From Dichotomicrobium sp964540795 (GTDB taxonomy: Bacteria > Pseudomonadota > Alphaproteobacteria > Rhizobiales > Rhodomicrobiaceae), in NCBI GenBank assembly GCA_964540795.1, contig CAZINX010000006.1, forward strand, positions 1 to 64,000: a stretch of DNA of 64,000 bases, in the 5' to 3' direction. Position numbers and translations under genes: made by a program. Under the pieces are notes generated by a model. The model saw only the letters and a list, made by a program, of their open reading frames with translations, was not told the origin of the DNA and did not search any database. Positions 49,421 to 57,496 of the stretch are shown piece after piece (within the stretch, counting starts at the first letter, position 1; each line of letters starts with the position of its first letter).

Positions 49421-51358
49421 TTAATCCGGCTGGCCGAACAGACCTTCGAGCGCGTTCTTGAAGTCGTCCTCGCTGACTTCCCCGCCGGTCAGCTTCTCCA
49501 CCGCCTTGCCGAAATTTTTCGCCGCGCCCAGACTTCGCTCCGGGTCCTGCAACACCGCTTCGACATCCGGGAGGATCGCAGGTTTCTCCCAACCGCCCTG
49601 AATGCGGATGGGCAGTTCGATGGCCTCAGCCTGCCCGCCGCCCGCGCGCGGCGTGATGCGCGGGCGCAGTTTAAGGTCCATCCGTTCGCGGCGAATATCC
49701 ACCTCGCCATCGCCATCGGCACTGACGAATGGGCCTTCTAGCCGCAGATCGTCAGTGCTGGCGACGCCTTCATCGACGGTCCAGGTGGCGTCGAGCCGCA
49801 CGAATTCCGTTGCCGTTCCCTCGCGGCGGCGGATTTCGGAGATGTCGCCGGATTGCAGCCGGGCGAGGATAGCCGGCAGGTCCAGCCCTTCCAGCGCGCC
49901 GTTGCGCAGCGACATGTCAGCCTCGCCCCGCAGCCGGGCGCGAAGCTCGCCCAGCGTCGCGCCGCCGCTCGCCAGCCGGACGCGGCCGTCCAGCTTGCCG
50001 GAGAGCCAGTCAAAGGCGGACACATCGGCGAACAGCGGCAGGGCGTCTACGTCTTGCACATCCAGCGCGGCGCTGATGACCGGGACGCCCTCATGCGCGC
50101 TGACCTCGGCGCTGCCGGTTGCGCCGCCGTCGTAAAGGTTGAGCCGCGCAAGATCGAGATTGAGCGTCCCGTCCATGAGCCGGGCGCGGGCCTCCGCATC
50201 GCGTGCCGTCAGCGCCTTCCGGGTAAGCGTCTCGGCGGTCAGCGTCAGGTCGGCGTCGAGCGCGTCCAGTCCGGCGAGATCGAGCCGGACGATGACGTCC
50301 GGCTCGGCGTGCGCGGGCCAAAGCCCGGGCGCATGGGCCGCATCCTGCGGTACGGGCTGCAGGCGGAAGGCATCGAGGTTCAAACGGTCGAAGTCGAGCC
50401 GCCCGGAGAGCGCGGGCCGCCCGCCATCCATCGCGACCGCGATCTGGCCGCGCGCCGTCATGTCGTCGAGGTCCGCCTGCAAGCCGGAGAGAGAGACACG
50501 TTCCGCACTGGCATTTAGCTGGCTGTCAATTCCGGCGTTTGCCAGCATCGGCGCGGCGTTCGCGCCAGCCACGGCGAAAAGTTCCGCCGGCTCGCTTGTC
50601 TCCCCCGTCAGCGCGCCCGTGAGGACCCTGTCCGGCGTCACGTGACCGTCGAAGCGCAGCTCGGCGAAGGCGCTCGACAGCGCGGCCGTCAGCTTCGCGC
50701 GCTGGCCCAGCTGAAGCTGCTGCGGCGTCTCCAGCGTTGCATCAATCTCTATGGACCGGCCGCGCGCGGAGAACGCGCCAGTCAGCGTCGCCGTTGATTC
50801 AGGGGCGGGCATGTGCAGGGTCAGGTTCGCATCCGCTATCTCAAGCGTCACGGCGTCTTCCGTCGCGTGGTAGCGGATGGCGGAATTGCGCAGGCTCACC
50901 CGCCGGATGCCGACCCGCGCGGGGGCGGCCATGACCGGAGCCGCGTAGACGGCCGCTGCGGGCTGGCGCGCCGCGCCAAACTGCCAATTGACGTTGCCGG
51001 CCGCGTCGGCGCGCAGGTCGATAATGGCGTTGTCCAGGGTCAGCGCGTCGAAGCTGATGCCGCCGCCGACCAGCGAGAGGAGGTCAAGCTCCGCGGTCAC
51101 CGTTTCGGCGCGCAGGAACGGCCGCTCCGGATCGCCTTCGGGGCCGGAAAGCTGGACGCTCTCGAACGTCACCCCCGTTGACGGCAAAAGCCGGAAATGC
51201 CCGTCGCCGGCGATGACGAGTTGCCGCCCGGTGTTCTGCTTCACATAGGCCGCTAGCTCATCCTTGACCGCCGAGGCCGGGACGAGCGCTGGCACGACAA
51301 AAAGCGCCGCTGCTGCAACCAGCGCGGCGCTGCCGAGAATGATGAGAATGCGACGCAT
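49421..51358 (-). CDS. AsmA-family protein
   Basis: 645 residues from the ATG at 51358, preceded by a purine-rich GGGGGGAG. Seen: an N-terminal membrane anchor (ILIILGSAALVAAAALFVVPALV), the AsmA N-domain (KDELAAYVKQNTGRQLVIAGD and LLPSTGVTFESVQLSGPEG), and a long beta-helical repeat body ending with the AsmA_2-type RMDLKLRPRI. Known: AsmA-like proteins are bridge-like lipid transport proteins spanning the periplasm. Located after rpmA in the same direction (97-bp gap). Confidence 0.88.
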   Translation of the reverse strand: MRRILIILGSAALVAAAALFVVPALVPASAVKDELAAYVKQNTGRQLVIAGDGHFRLLPSTGVTFESVQLSGPEGDPERPFLRAETVTAELDLLSLVGGGISFDALTLDNAIIDLRADAAGNVNWQFGAARQPAAAVYAAPVMAAPARVGIRRVSLRNSAIRYHATEDAVTLEIADANLTLHMPAPESTATLTGAFSARGRSIEIDATLETPQQLQLGQRAKLTAALSSAFAELRFDGHVTPDRVLTGALTGETSEPAELFAVAGANAAPMLANAGIDSQLNASAERVSLSGLQADLDDMTARGQIAVAMDGGRPALSGRLDFDRLNLDAFRLQPVPQDAAHAPGLWPAHAEPDVIVRLDLAGLDALDADLTLTAETLTRKALTARDAEARARLMDGTLNLDLARLNLYDGGATGSAEVSAHEGVPVISAALDVQDVDALPLFADVSAFDWLSGKLDGRVRLASGGATLGELRARLRGEADMSLRNGALEGLDLPAILARLQSGDISEIRRREGTATEFVRLDATWTVDEGVASTDDLRLEGPFVSADGDGEVDIRRERMDLKLRPRITPRAGGGQAEAIELPIRIQGGWEKPAILPDVEAVLQDPERSLGAAKNFGKAVEKLTGGEVSEDDFKNALEGLFGQPD

Positions 51359-51455
51359 GTCTCCCCCCTTCATGGACCGTTACGCGCAAGCATCGGCCCC
51401 CGGAACGGCGGAAACATGAACGACGCCGGGTTATCTACATGTCAATGCGCGGGCG

Positions 51456-51716
51456 TCACTCGGCTTCGGGAAGAACCGACACCGTTGTCCGGCCGCCACG
51501 GATATTGCGGAACGCCACGCGGCCCTCGCGCACGGCGAAGATCGTGAAGTCGCGCCCGATACCGACGCCGTCGCCCGGGTGCCAGGTGGTGCCGCGCTGG
51601 CGGATGATGATGTTTCCGGGAATGACCCGCTCGCCGCCGAACTTCTTGACGCCGAGGCGCCGTCCGATCGTATCGCGTCCGTTGCGGGACGAACCGCCTG
51701 CCTTTTTGTGTGCCAT
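51456..51716 (-). CDS. rpmA: Ribosomal protein bL27
   Basis: 86 residues, full length. Seen: MAHKKAGGSSRNGRDTIGRR, with the N-terminal tail that reaches the peptidyl-transferase centre, then LGVKKFGGERVIPGNIIIRQRG. No Firmicute-type cleaved prefix. Follows rplU as is universal. Obg, the usual next gene, is absent; AsmA is there instead. Confidence 0.98.
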   Translation of the reverse strand: MAHKKAGGSSRNGRDTIGRRLGVKKFGGERVIPGNIIIRQRGTTWHPGDGVGIGRDFTIFAVREGRVAFRNIRGGRTTVSVLPEAE

Positions 51717-51772
51717 TGGTCTCTCTCGTTTCGTCGCGTCTGGGCGTTTTCAGCCGATACCCGGCTGCCGCC

Positions 51773-52516
51773 TCAGTCGTTTTCGCCCTCGCTCATCTGC
51801 TTGGCCTGGCCGACCCAGTCGTCACGGGTGGCGCGCCCGCGCAGGTTCAGCGCGGCATCCATCTCCTCAACGTCCGCCTCGCTCATCGCGGCGAGTTGGC
51901 GGAAATGGAAGATACCATAGTCGTTGAGCTTTTCAGCCAGTTTCGGGCCGACGCCCGGCAGCGTCTTGAGGTTGTCCGGCTCGCCCTGCGGCGCGTCGAG
52001 CTTCTGAAAGCCGCCAGCGGCCTCCTTCGCCGCCGCCTTCTTCTTGCCTTTGCCGGTTTCGGCCTTGGCCCCGGTCTTTTCGGCTTTGTCCTTCGCCTGC
52101 TTCGGCGCTTCGCCAACGAAGCCTTCGCCCGGCTCGTCCTTGGCCTTCGACTTCGCCTTTGTGCCAGTGCCTTCGCCCGGCTTCTTCTTCGCCTTCTGCC
52201 CGGCCTCCAGCACCTCCAGAACGCGAATGGTCGTCAGATGCTGGCGATGGCCGCGCTTGCGCCGATAGTTCTTCCGGCGCTTCTTCTTGAAGACGATGAT
52301 CTTCTCGCCGCGGCCCTGCTCAAGAACCTCCGCCGCGATGCGCGCGCCATCAATCACCGGCGTGCCGACCTGCGGCTCGCCGCCGTCCTTGCCGATCATC
52401 AGAACCTCGGGCAGTTCGATGACTTCGCCTTCGGCGGCTTCGATCTTTTCGATTTCCAGAATGTCGTCGGGGGCCACGCGGTATTGCTTGCCGCCCGTGC
52501 GAATGACCGCATACAT
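51773..52516 (-). CDS. rplU: Ribosomal protein bL21 with C-terminal helix-hairpin-helix extension
   Basis: 247 residues against about 103 for E. coli L21. Seen: a complete L21 core (1-104) from MYAVIRTGGKQYRV to HLTTIRVLEVL; a Lys/Ala/Gly-rich linker (about 105-175); and a C-terminal domain (about 180-247) with LKTLPGVGPKLAEKLNDYGIFHFRQLA and RATRDDWVGQAKQM, a helix-hairpin-helix like the tail found on some alphaproteobacterial NuoE proteins. Known: the core binds 23S rRNA. Inferred: the tail adds a nucleic-acid contact. The mRNA leader can fold into a two-tier hairpin (52557-52600). Confidence 0.96.
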   Translation of the reverse strand: MYAVIRTGGKQYRVAPDDILEIEKIEAAEGEVIELPEVLMIGKDGGEPQVGTPVIDGARIAAEVLEQGRGEKIIVFKKKRRKNYRRKRGHRQHLTTIRVLEVLEAGQKAKKKPGEGTGTKAKSKAKDEPGEGFVGEAPKQAKDKAEKTGAKAETGKGKKKAAAKEAAGGFQKLDAPQGEPDNLKTLPGVGPKLAEKLNDYGIFHFRQLAAMSEADVEEMDAALNLRGRATRDDWVGQAKQMSEGEND

Positions 52517-52556
52517 CGCTCAAGCCTTTCTTGTCTCTTGCCGCGCCCTGTGGCGC

Positions 52557-52600
52557 CGCGAACGCAATAACGGATCGTGACGGGGGAACCGTTGTTCGCG
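52557..52600 (-). promoter_or_regulatory. Candidate ribosomal-protein leader hairpin
   Basis: In the rplU leader, CGCGAAC (52557-52563) pairs with GTTCGCG (52594-52600), and an inner stem AACGG (52569-52573) pairs with CCGTT (52589-52593). A five-base bulge lies on one side. It ends about 40 bases ahead of the rplU start. Inferred: a protein-binding leader that could autoregulate rplU-rpmA. Confidence 0.45.
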
Positions 52601-52730
52601 GGCTTTACGTTGTCCGATTTGGAGATGGCCTCGGGCAGCGCCTTGCGCGCGTGGACTCGCGTCCCGCGCAGATGCCATCGAGAGGTACAGTGCGACAGGC
52701 GGCATTGTCAATATCGCAGGGCGCGAATTC

Positions 52731-53321
52731 TCAAGAGCGTGCCAGCGATTGCGGAGATCGGCGTTGCAATGGCGCCAGATCGCCGGTCGCGCGCGCGCTG
52801 TCCCGCTTGCTCGCCGCCGCCACGAGCTGCGCCACCTCGTCGATGCGCGCCCGCAGCGTTTGCGCCCGCTCCCGGCACAGGCGCGGCAGCAGATCAGCCC
52901 GGCCGCGGCGCGCCGCGTCAACGACCGCCTCGATCGCGCCGAGGCCTTCCTCATCCAGACGCGCCACCGCCGTCAGGAAGGGGCGGCGTACCGTCGCCGG
53001 CGCGCTGGCGAAGGCGGCGATGGCGAACTGCCCGTCGCGAAGTCCGCTCACGCGAAAGTAATCCTCGTAGGACCGCGGCCGCCAGTTGGCCAGCTCGCTC
53101 GCAAGCGCGCCGGGCGCGGCGGGAAACCGCTCCAGCAGCATCACCAGCGCGGCATATTGCTCCAGAAACTCGCTGCTGAGCAACGAGCGATCATTCACGA
53201 TCGTTGCGTCGGCGTGCTTGCTGTAATGCCCGTGCAGCGCCTTGGCGTAGCGTTTCGAGATCGTCTCCGACCAGGCCTTCCAGAACCACTCGTCGTTGGC
53301 GAAGTTCAGGTCTGTATTCAT
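52731..53321 (-). CDS. Hypothetical protein, helical, 196 residues
   Basis: ATG at 53321 chosen because the residues upstream in the longer frame are not protein-like. Seen: an aromatic N-terminus (NFANDEWFWKAWSETISKRYAKALHGHYSK), a soluble helical body, and an Arg/Ala-rich end. No signal, membrane segment or catalytic motif. I do not recognise the family. It is divergent from the TerB-like gene across a region with a CtrA-type box, so it may be cell-cycle-controlled. Confidence 0.65.
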   Translation of the reverse strand: MNTDLNFANDEWFWKAWSETISKRYAKALHGHYSKHADATIVNDRSLLSSEFLEQYAALVMLLERFPAAPGALASELANWRPRSYEDYFRVSGLRDGQFAIAAFASAPATVRRPFLTAVARLDEEGLGAIEAVVDAARRGRADLLPRLCRERAQTLRARIDEVAQLVAAASKRDSARATGDLAPLQRRSPQSLARS

Positions 53322-53626
53322 GTCCGCTGGGCCGTCGCGATGCGTTGCGTCGGGCGCGCCTGTGCGCCGGCTTCCAGCGATGGCGCAAAAGAATTGCCAA
53401 TGCATGAATGCGCCGGCCGGCTTTGGGAAAGCGTTAAGCCTCCCTTAAAGCGCCACGTCGGCCGGGCTGCTTTAAATGTCTGGTGATGAGGCCCATTTCA
53501 CGGTGAAGAACGCAGCCGATGCCGTCCAAGCCGCGTCGGCCCGGTTCTTGCTTCGCGCGTTATCACGGATATTGCTGATATCGGGGCAGGGGCCGGCGCA
53601 GCGCAACCGTCAACAAGCGAGGCCGA
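53322..53626. promoter_or_regulatory. Divergent promoter region with CtrA-type box
   Basis: 305 bp without a gene, between the hypothetical protein and the TerB-like gene. Its one clear element is the TTAA-N7-TTAA at 53434-53448. Weak ribosome-binding purines (GCGAGG) precede the TerB-like start. Confidence 0.45.
53434..53448. promoter_or_regulatory. Candidate CtrA binding site (TTAA-N7-TTAA)
   Basis: TTAA at 53434-53437 and TTAA at 53445-53448 are separated by exactly seven bases. This is the full CtrA consensus of alphaproteobacteria. TTAA is rare in this GC-rich sequence, and I saw no other copy with this spacing in an intergenic region. Confidence 0.55.
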
Positions 53627-54085
53627 ATGATCAAGACACTGGGGCAGGTGCTGGACAACCTGATGTCCGGCGACAGCGCGCGGGAGGAGACCGAAAGGGT
53701 TGACGACACGCGCCTCGCCGCCGCGGCGCTGCTCGTCCATGCCAGCACCATCGACGGTTATGTCGAAGAGGCCGAGACCGAGCGCTTGCAGTCCGTGCTC
53801 AAGGACCGCTACGGCCTGTCCGACGACCAGGTTCACGAACTCGTCGTCGCCGCCGAGCGCAGCGAGCGTGACGCCGTGGACATCTACAGCTTCACCTCGA
53901 AGCTCAAGAAGGCGCTGTCCGAAGAGGACCGGCTCGATATCATCGAGATGATGTGGGAGATCGCCTTTGCCGACGGCGAGGTCCACGGCTATGAGGAAAA
54001 CCTGATCTGGCGCACGGCGGAACTGCTCGGCGTTTCCTCGCGCGAACGCATCCGCGCCCGCAAGAAGGTGGAAGCTCAGCAATAA
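53627..54085 (+). CDS. TerB-like (tellurite-resistance/DnaJ-associated) domain protein
   Basis: 152 residues, one all-helical TerB domain. Seen: RLAAAALLVHASTIDGYVEEAETERLQSVL and the second acidic repeat IIEMMWEIAFADGEVHGYEENLIWRTAELLGVS, which carry the DG-x-x-x-x-E metal-binding pattern twice. Known: TerB folds bind metal and appear in stress and envelope contexts; the name does not prove tellurite resistance. It precedes the SDR gene by 14 bp, likely one operon with the amidotransferase. Confidence 0.87.
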   Translation: MIKTLGQVLDNLMSGDSAREETERVDDTRLAAAALLVHASTIDGYVEEAETERLQSVLKDRYGLSDDQVHELVVAAERSERDAVDIYSFTSKLKKALSEEDRLDIIEMMWEIAFADGEVHGYEENLIWRTAELLGVSSRERIRARKKVEAQQ

Positions 54086-54099
54086 GGCGGCGCGGGGGC

Positions 54100-54978
54100 A
54101 TGAGCGGGGTATTCCAGCGATTGGAGCGCGCCTGGGCACGGCGCAAGGCGCCCGCCGGCACGGGGCCGGACCCGGAGGATGCGCGGCGCGACGTGGTGCT
54201 CATCACCGGCGCGAGCGAGGGCATCGGTCTGTCGCTGGCGCATGAATTCGCCGCCGCGGGGCATGATCTGGCGCTGGTGGCGCGCAGCGACGACAAGCTC
54301 GCCGAAAATGGGGAATCGCTGCGCACCGAGCATGGCGTTCAGATCGACTGCTTCCCCGTTGACCTGGCGATCCACGGGCATTGCGACCGGCTCGCGGAAG
54401 AGCTTGAGGCGCGCGGCCTGCGGGTCGATGTGCTGGTCAACAATGCGGGGATCGGCCTGAGCGGCGAATTCATCGAGCACGCGACGGCGGACGTTTTGCG
54501 CCTCGCGGACCTGAACATGCGCGTGCTGACCGACCTGATGCACCGCTATCTCCCGGAGATGCTCGCGCGCGGCGGCGGGGGCGTGCTGAACGTCGCCTCG
54601 CTGGGCGGCGCATTGCCGGGGCCGTATCAGGCGGCGTATTATGCCAGCAAAGCGTATGTTATCTCGCTGACCGAAGCGGTTGCGCATGAGATCAGCGGGC
54701 GCGGCACGCGGCTGTCGGTGGTGGCGCCGGGGCCGGTCGCCACGCGCTTTCATGACAGCATGGGTGCGGAATCGGCGCTCTACACGAAGGTGCTCGGCTG
54801 CATGGACCCGGATGTGGTGGCGCGCGCGGCCTATCAGGGCTATCGCTGCCGCAAGCTCATCATCACGCCGGGCATACTGACGACGTTCAATTATTTCGCG
54901 GTGCGCATACTGCCGCATACGTTGACGACGCCCCTCATGGGGGTCTTGCTGAAAAAGCGGAGGATTCTCCAGCCATGA
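54100..54978 (+). CDS. Short-chain dehydrogenase/reductase
   Basis: 292 residues. Seen: the cofactor-binding TGASEGIG (about 37-44), VNNAGIG, the catalytic Ser of NVASLGG, and Y-x-x-x-K in AYYASKAYV. VARSDDKL after beta-2 suggests NADP(H) preference. A C-terminal extension (about 255-292) is hydrophobic and basic, as in DltE-like SDRs. ATGA overlap with the amidotransferase gene. Substrate unknown. Confidence 0.9.
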   Translation: MSGVFQRLERAWARRKAPAGTGPDPEDARRDVVLITGASEGIGLSLAHEFAAAGHDLALVARSDDKLAENGESLRTEHGVQIDCFPVDLAIHGHCDRLAEELEARGLRVDVLVNNAGIGLSGEFIEHATADVLRLADLNMRVLTDLMHRYLPEMLARGGGGVLNVASLGGALPGPYQAAYYASKAYVISLTEAVAHEISGRGTRLSVVAPGPVATRFHDSMGAESALYTKVLGCMDPDVVARAAYQGYRCRKLIITPGILTTFNYFAVRILPHTLTTPLMGVLLKKRRILQP

Positions 54979-55733
54979 AACAGATAAGCCGTGCGCCGGA
55001 ATTCGCGTCCGCTGGAGGCCCGGCCCATCGCGCGCCCTCGGGCGAGAGGGAAAAGGTGCTGTGCATCGTGCACAAGCGCCAGTCGAATCCGGGATATGTC
55101 GGGCGCTGGCTGACCGGGCACGGCTACGCGCTCGACCTGCGCCGCCCGCGCTTCGGCGACCCCTTGCCCGAGCGGGTAGACGGTTACGCCGGCGTGGTGG
55201 TCTTCGGCGGGCCGATGAGCGCGAATGATGACTTTGACTACATCCACGCCGAGCGCGACCTGATCGAGCGCACGCTGAAGGCCGATCTGCCGTTTCTCGG
55301 CATCTGCCTGGGCGGGCAGCTTCTGGCCAGGCAGCTTGGCGCGCGGGTCTATTCGCATTCGCGCGGGCATGTCGAGATCGGCTATTACCCGATCCGCCCG
55401 CTCAAGCCCGGCCGGCGTTTCCCGCACTGGCCCAGCCACGTCTATCAGTGGCACCGCGAGGGCTTCGACGTGCCGCGCGAGTCCGTCCGGCTGGCCGAGG
55501 GGCCGGTTTTCGAGCATCAGGCGTTTCAGTACGGCCCGGCGTTCGGCCTCCAGTTCCACCCGGAAATGACGCTGCCGATGATCGACCGCTGGACGACGCA
55601 CGCGCACCGCCGCCTGCGCCTGCCCGGCGCGAAGCCGCGGCGCGAGCACATTGCGGACCATCAGATCCACGGGCCGCGCCAGCGGCTGTGGCTCAATCAC
55701 TTCCTCGGCGCGTGGATAAAAAAGCGCGCCTGA
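54975..55733 (+). CDS. Class I glutamine amidotransferase-like protein
   Basis: 252 residues. Seen: VVFGGPMSANDDFDYIHAERDLIERTL, the nucleophile elbow FLGICLGGQLLARQLGA, and the His/Glu pair of LQFHPEMTLPMIDRW. This is a complete Cys-His-Glu triad of stand-alone GATases annotated as GMP synthase-like. Known: such proteins hydrolyse glutamine or gamma-glutamyl substrates; no synthetase partner is next to it. Translationally coupled to the SDR. Confidence 0.9.
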   Translation: MKQISRAPEFASAGGPAHRAPSGEREKVLCIVHKRQSNPGYVGRWLTGHGYALDLRRPRFGDPLPERVDGYAGVVVFGGPMSANDDFDYIHAERDLIERTLKADLPFLGICLGGQLLARQLGARVYSHSRGHVEIGYYPIRPLKPGRRFPHWPSHVYQWHREGFDVPRESVRLAEGPVFEHQAFQYGPAFGLQFHPEMTLPMIDRWTTHAHRRLRLPGAKPRREHIADHQIHGPRQRLWLNHFLGAWIKKRA

Positions 55734-55996
55734 GCGCGCAAATCGCGCGGTCCGAGCGCGCGCGGTTACGCTTTGTCAAAGCTTTTGCCGCAAGGTGCGC
55801 TTCGCCGGCACGTTGGTGGATCGTCGTCCGGAGGAGGGGGAGGGCGCCGACGGTCGCTGCCGCCAGGCAGCCGGTCGCGCGTGTCCTGTGCGGAGCTGAA
55901 TGGCGGCGCCTTCCCTTCATTCAAACCACTTTCCTGCTGAAAGCGCGGCCCCATTGCGCTACAACGCCCGAGATCAGAAGCTTGGAGCGCCGACGC

Positions 55997-56263
55997 ATGG
56001 TCTTACGGGGAATTTTTGCCGCCTTGCTGCTCTTACCGCTTGCGACCAGCGCCCACGCGCGCAGCGTCACGGTCGAGAACAACTGCGAGGAAGGCCCGCG
56101 CTGCCTGCGCGTCTATGACGACATCACGCGCATCGAATTCTGCCTCGACCCCGGCCAGTCCTACACGCTCGACGGGCTGGAAGACGACGCGACCTATTGC
56201 GCCTGGTGCTCCGACGCGCGGCTACCCGAGGATTGCCGGCAGTTCCCTGTCGAGTTCGACTGA
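55997..56263 (+). CDS. Small secreted cysteine-rich protein
   Basis: 88 residues from the ATG at 55997, which gives a clean signal peptide (VLRGIFAALLLLPLATSAHA, cleavage after AHA); GGAG lies upstream. The mature part of about 66 residues has six cysteines and is acidic, including a C-x2-C in YCAWCSD. No known domain. Located 99 bp before a radical SAM gene in the same direction; the signal peptide suggests a disulfide-bonded periplasmic protein rather than a RiPP precursor. Function unknown. Confidence 0.65.
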   Translation: MVLRGIFAALLLLPLATSAHARSVTVENNCEEGPRCLRVYDDITRIEFCLDPGQSYTLDGLEDDATYCAWCSDARLPEDCRQFPVEFD

Positions 56264-56362
56264 CCCTGCTCAAGGCTTTGTGACCGCCCGCTGGGCCGAT
56301 CCTTGGTGATTTCCGCGCGCCGGTTTGCCATATCTTGCGCGGAACCAGGCAAAGGAGACGGT

Positions 56363-57343
56363 ATGCACGGGACACGGGACGATCACCCCATCGCGCGCAA
56401 ATTCGCCGACCCGGACCAGACGGCAAACGGCGAGCGGCGCGCGCGCGTGGCCCTGCGCAAGCTGGAGACGCTGTGGATCAACACCGGGACGCTGTGCAAC
56501 ATCGAGTGCGCGAATTGTTACATCGAATCCAGCCCGACCAATGACCGGCTGGTCTACTTCTCGGCCGCGGACGCGCGCGCGGTCTACGACGAGATCGCCG
56601 AGCTTCAACTGGGCACGCGCGAGATCGGCTTTACCGGCGGCGAGCCGTTCCTGAACCCCGACATGATCCAGATGGCGCGCGACGCGCTTGAGCGCGGTTT
56701 CGAGGTCTTGATCCTCACTAATGCCATGCGCCCGATGCAGCGTCCGCGCGTGAAGGCGGGCCTGTTGAGCCTGCAGCGCGATCATGGCGCGCGGCTGACC
56801 ATCCGCGTGAGCATGGATCACTACACAGCCAACTATCACGACACCGAGCGCGGCGCCGGTTCGTTCGCGAGCACGCGGGACGGGCTGGATTGGCTGTCGC
56901 GGAACGGCTTCAACGTCTCGATCGCCGGGCGCACCATGTGGGACGAGCCGGAGGCGGACGCGCGCGAAGGCTATGCGCGGCTGATCGCCGGGCGCGGCTG
57001 GCCCATCGACGCGAGCGATCCGAGCCAGCTCGTGCTGTTCCCGGAAATGGACGAGAAGGCCGACGTGCCCGAGATCACCGAAAGCTGCTGGGGGATCCTC
57101 GGCAAGTCGCCGGACAGCGTGATGTGCGCCTCCAGCCGGATGATCGTGAAGCGCAAGGGCGCGCAAGAGCCGACCGTGCTGCCCTGTACGCTGCTACCCT
57201 ATGATCGCGCCTTCGAGATGGGCGCGACGCTGCGCGAATCCTTCGCTGCTGATGGCGGGATGTTCGATGACGGCGCGGTGAAACTTTGCCACCCGCACTG
57301 CAGCAAGTTCTGCGTCCTGGGCGGCGCGAGCTGTTCGGGCTAG
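56363..57343 (+). CDS. Radical SAM protein with C-terminal cysteine cluster
   Basis: 326 residues from the ATG at 56363, preceded by an excellent AAAGGAG. Seen: C45-x3-C49-x2-C52 (TLCNIECANCY), the canonical radical SAM cluster motif; GFTGGEPFLN for SAM binding; and a cysteine-rich C-terminal part (SCW, MCASSR, PCTLLPY, CHPHCSKFCVLGGASC) that could hold a second Fe-S cluster as in SPASM/twitch proteins. Known: such enzymes modify peptides, cofactors or sugars. Substrate not evident. Confidence 0.9.
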   Translation: MHGTRDDHPIARKFADPDQTANGERRARVALRKLETLWINTGTLCNIECANCYIESSPTNDRLVYFSAADARAVYDEIAELQLGTREIGFTGGEPFLNPDMIQMARDALERGFEVLILTNAMRPMQRPRVKAGLLSLQRDHGARLTIRVSMDHYTANYHDTERGAGSFASTRDGLDWLSRNGFNVSIAGRTMWDEPEADAREGYARLIAGRGWPIDASDPSQLVLFPEMDEKADVPEITESCWGILGKSPDSVMCASSRMIVKRKGAQEPTVLPCTLLPYDRAFEMGATLRESFAADGGMFDDGAVKLCHPHCSKFCVLGGASCSG

Positions 57344-57496
57344 ACAACAAGCTCTACCCGTTGTCGTCCCGGATGCGTTGCAGCGCGAAGCGGTGCTGCG
57401 CTGATCCGGGACCTGTCTCATTCGCCCCTTCTCGATCCCGTGTCTGCGACGCGTCACGCTGTGCCGCATCGCGCACGGGATGACAGCGCAGGCGGT

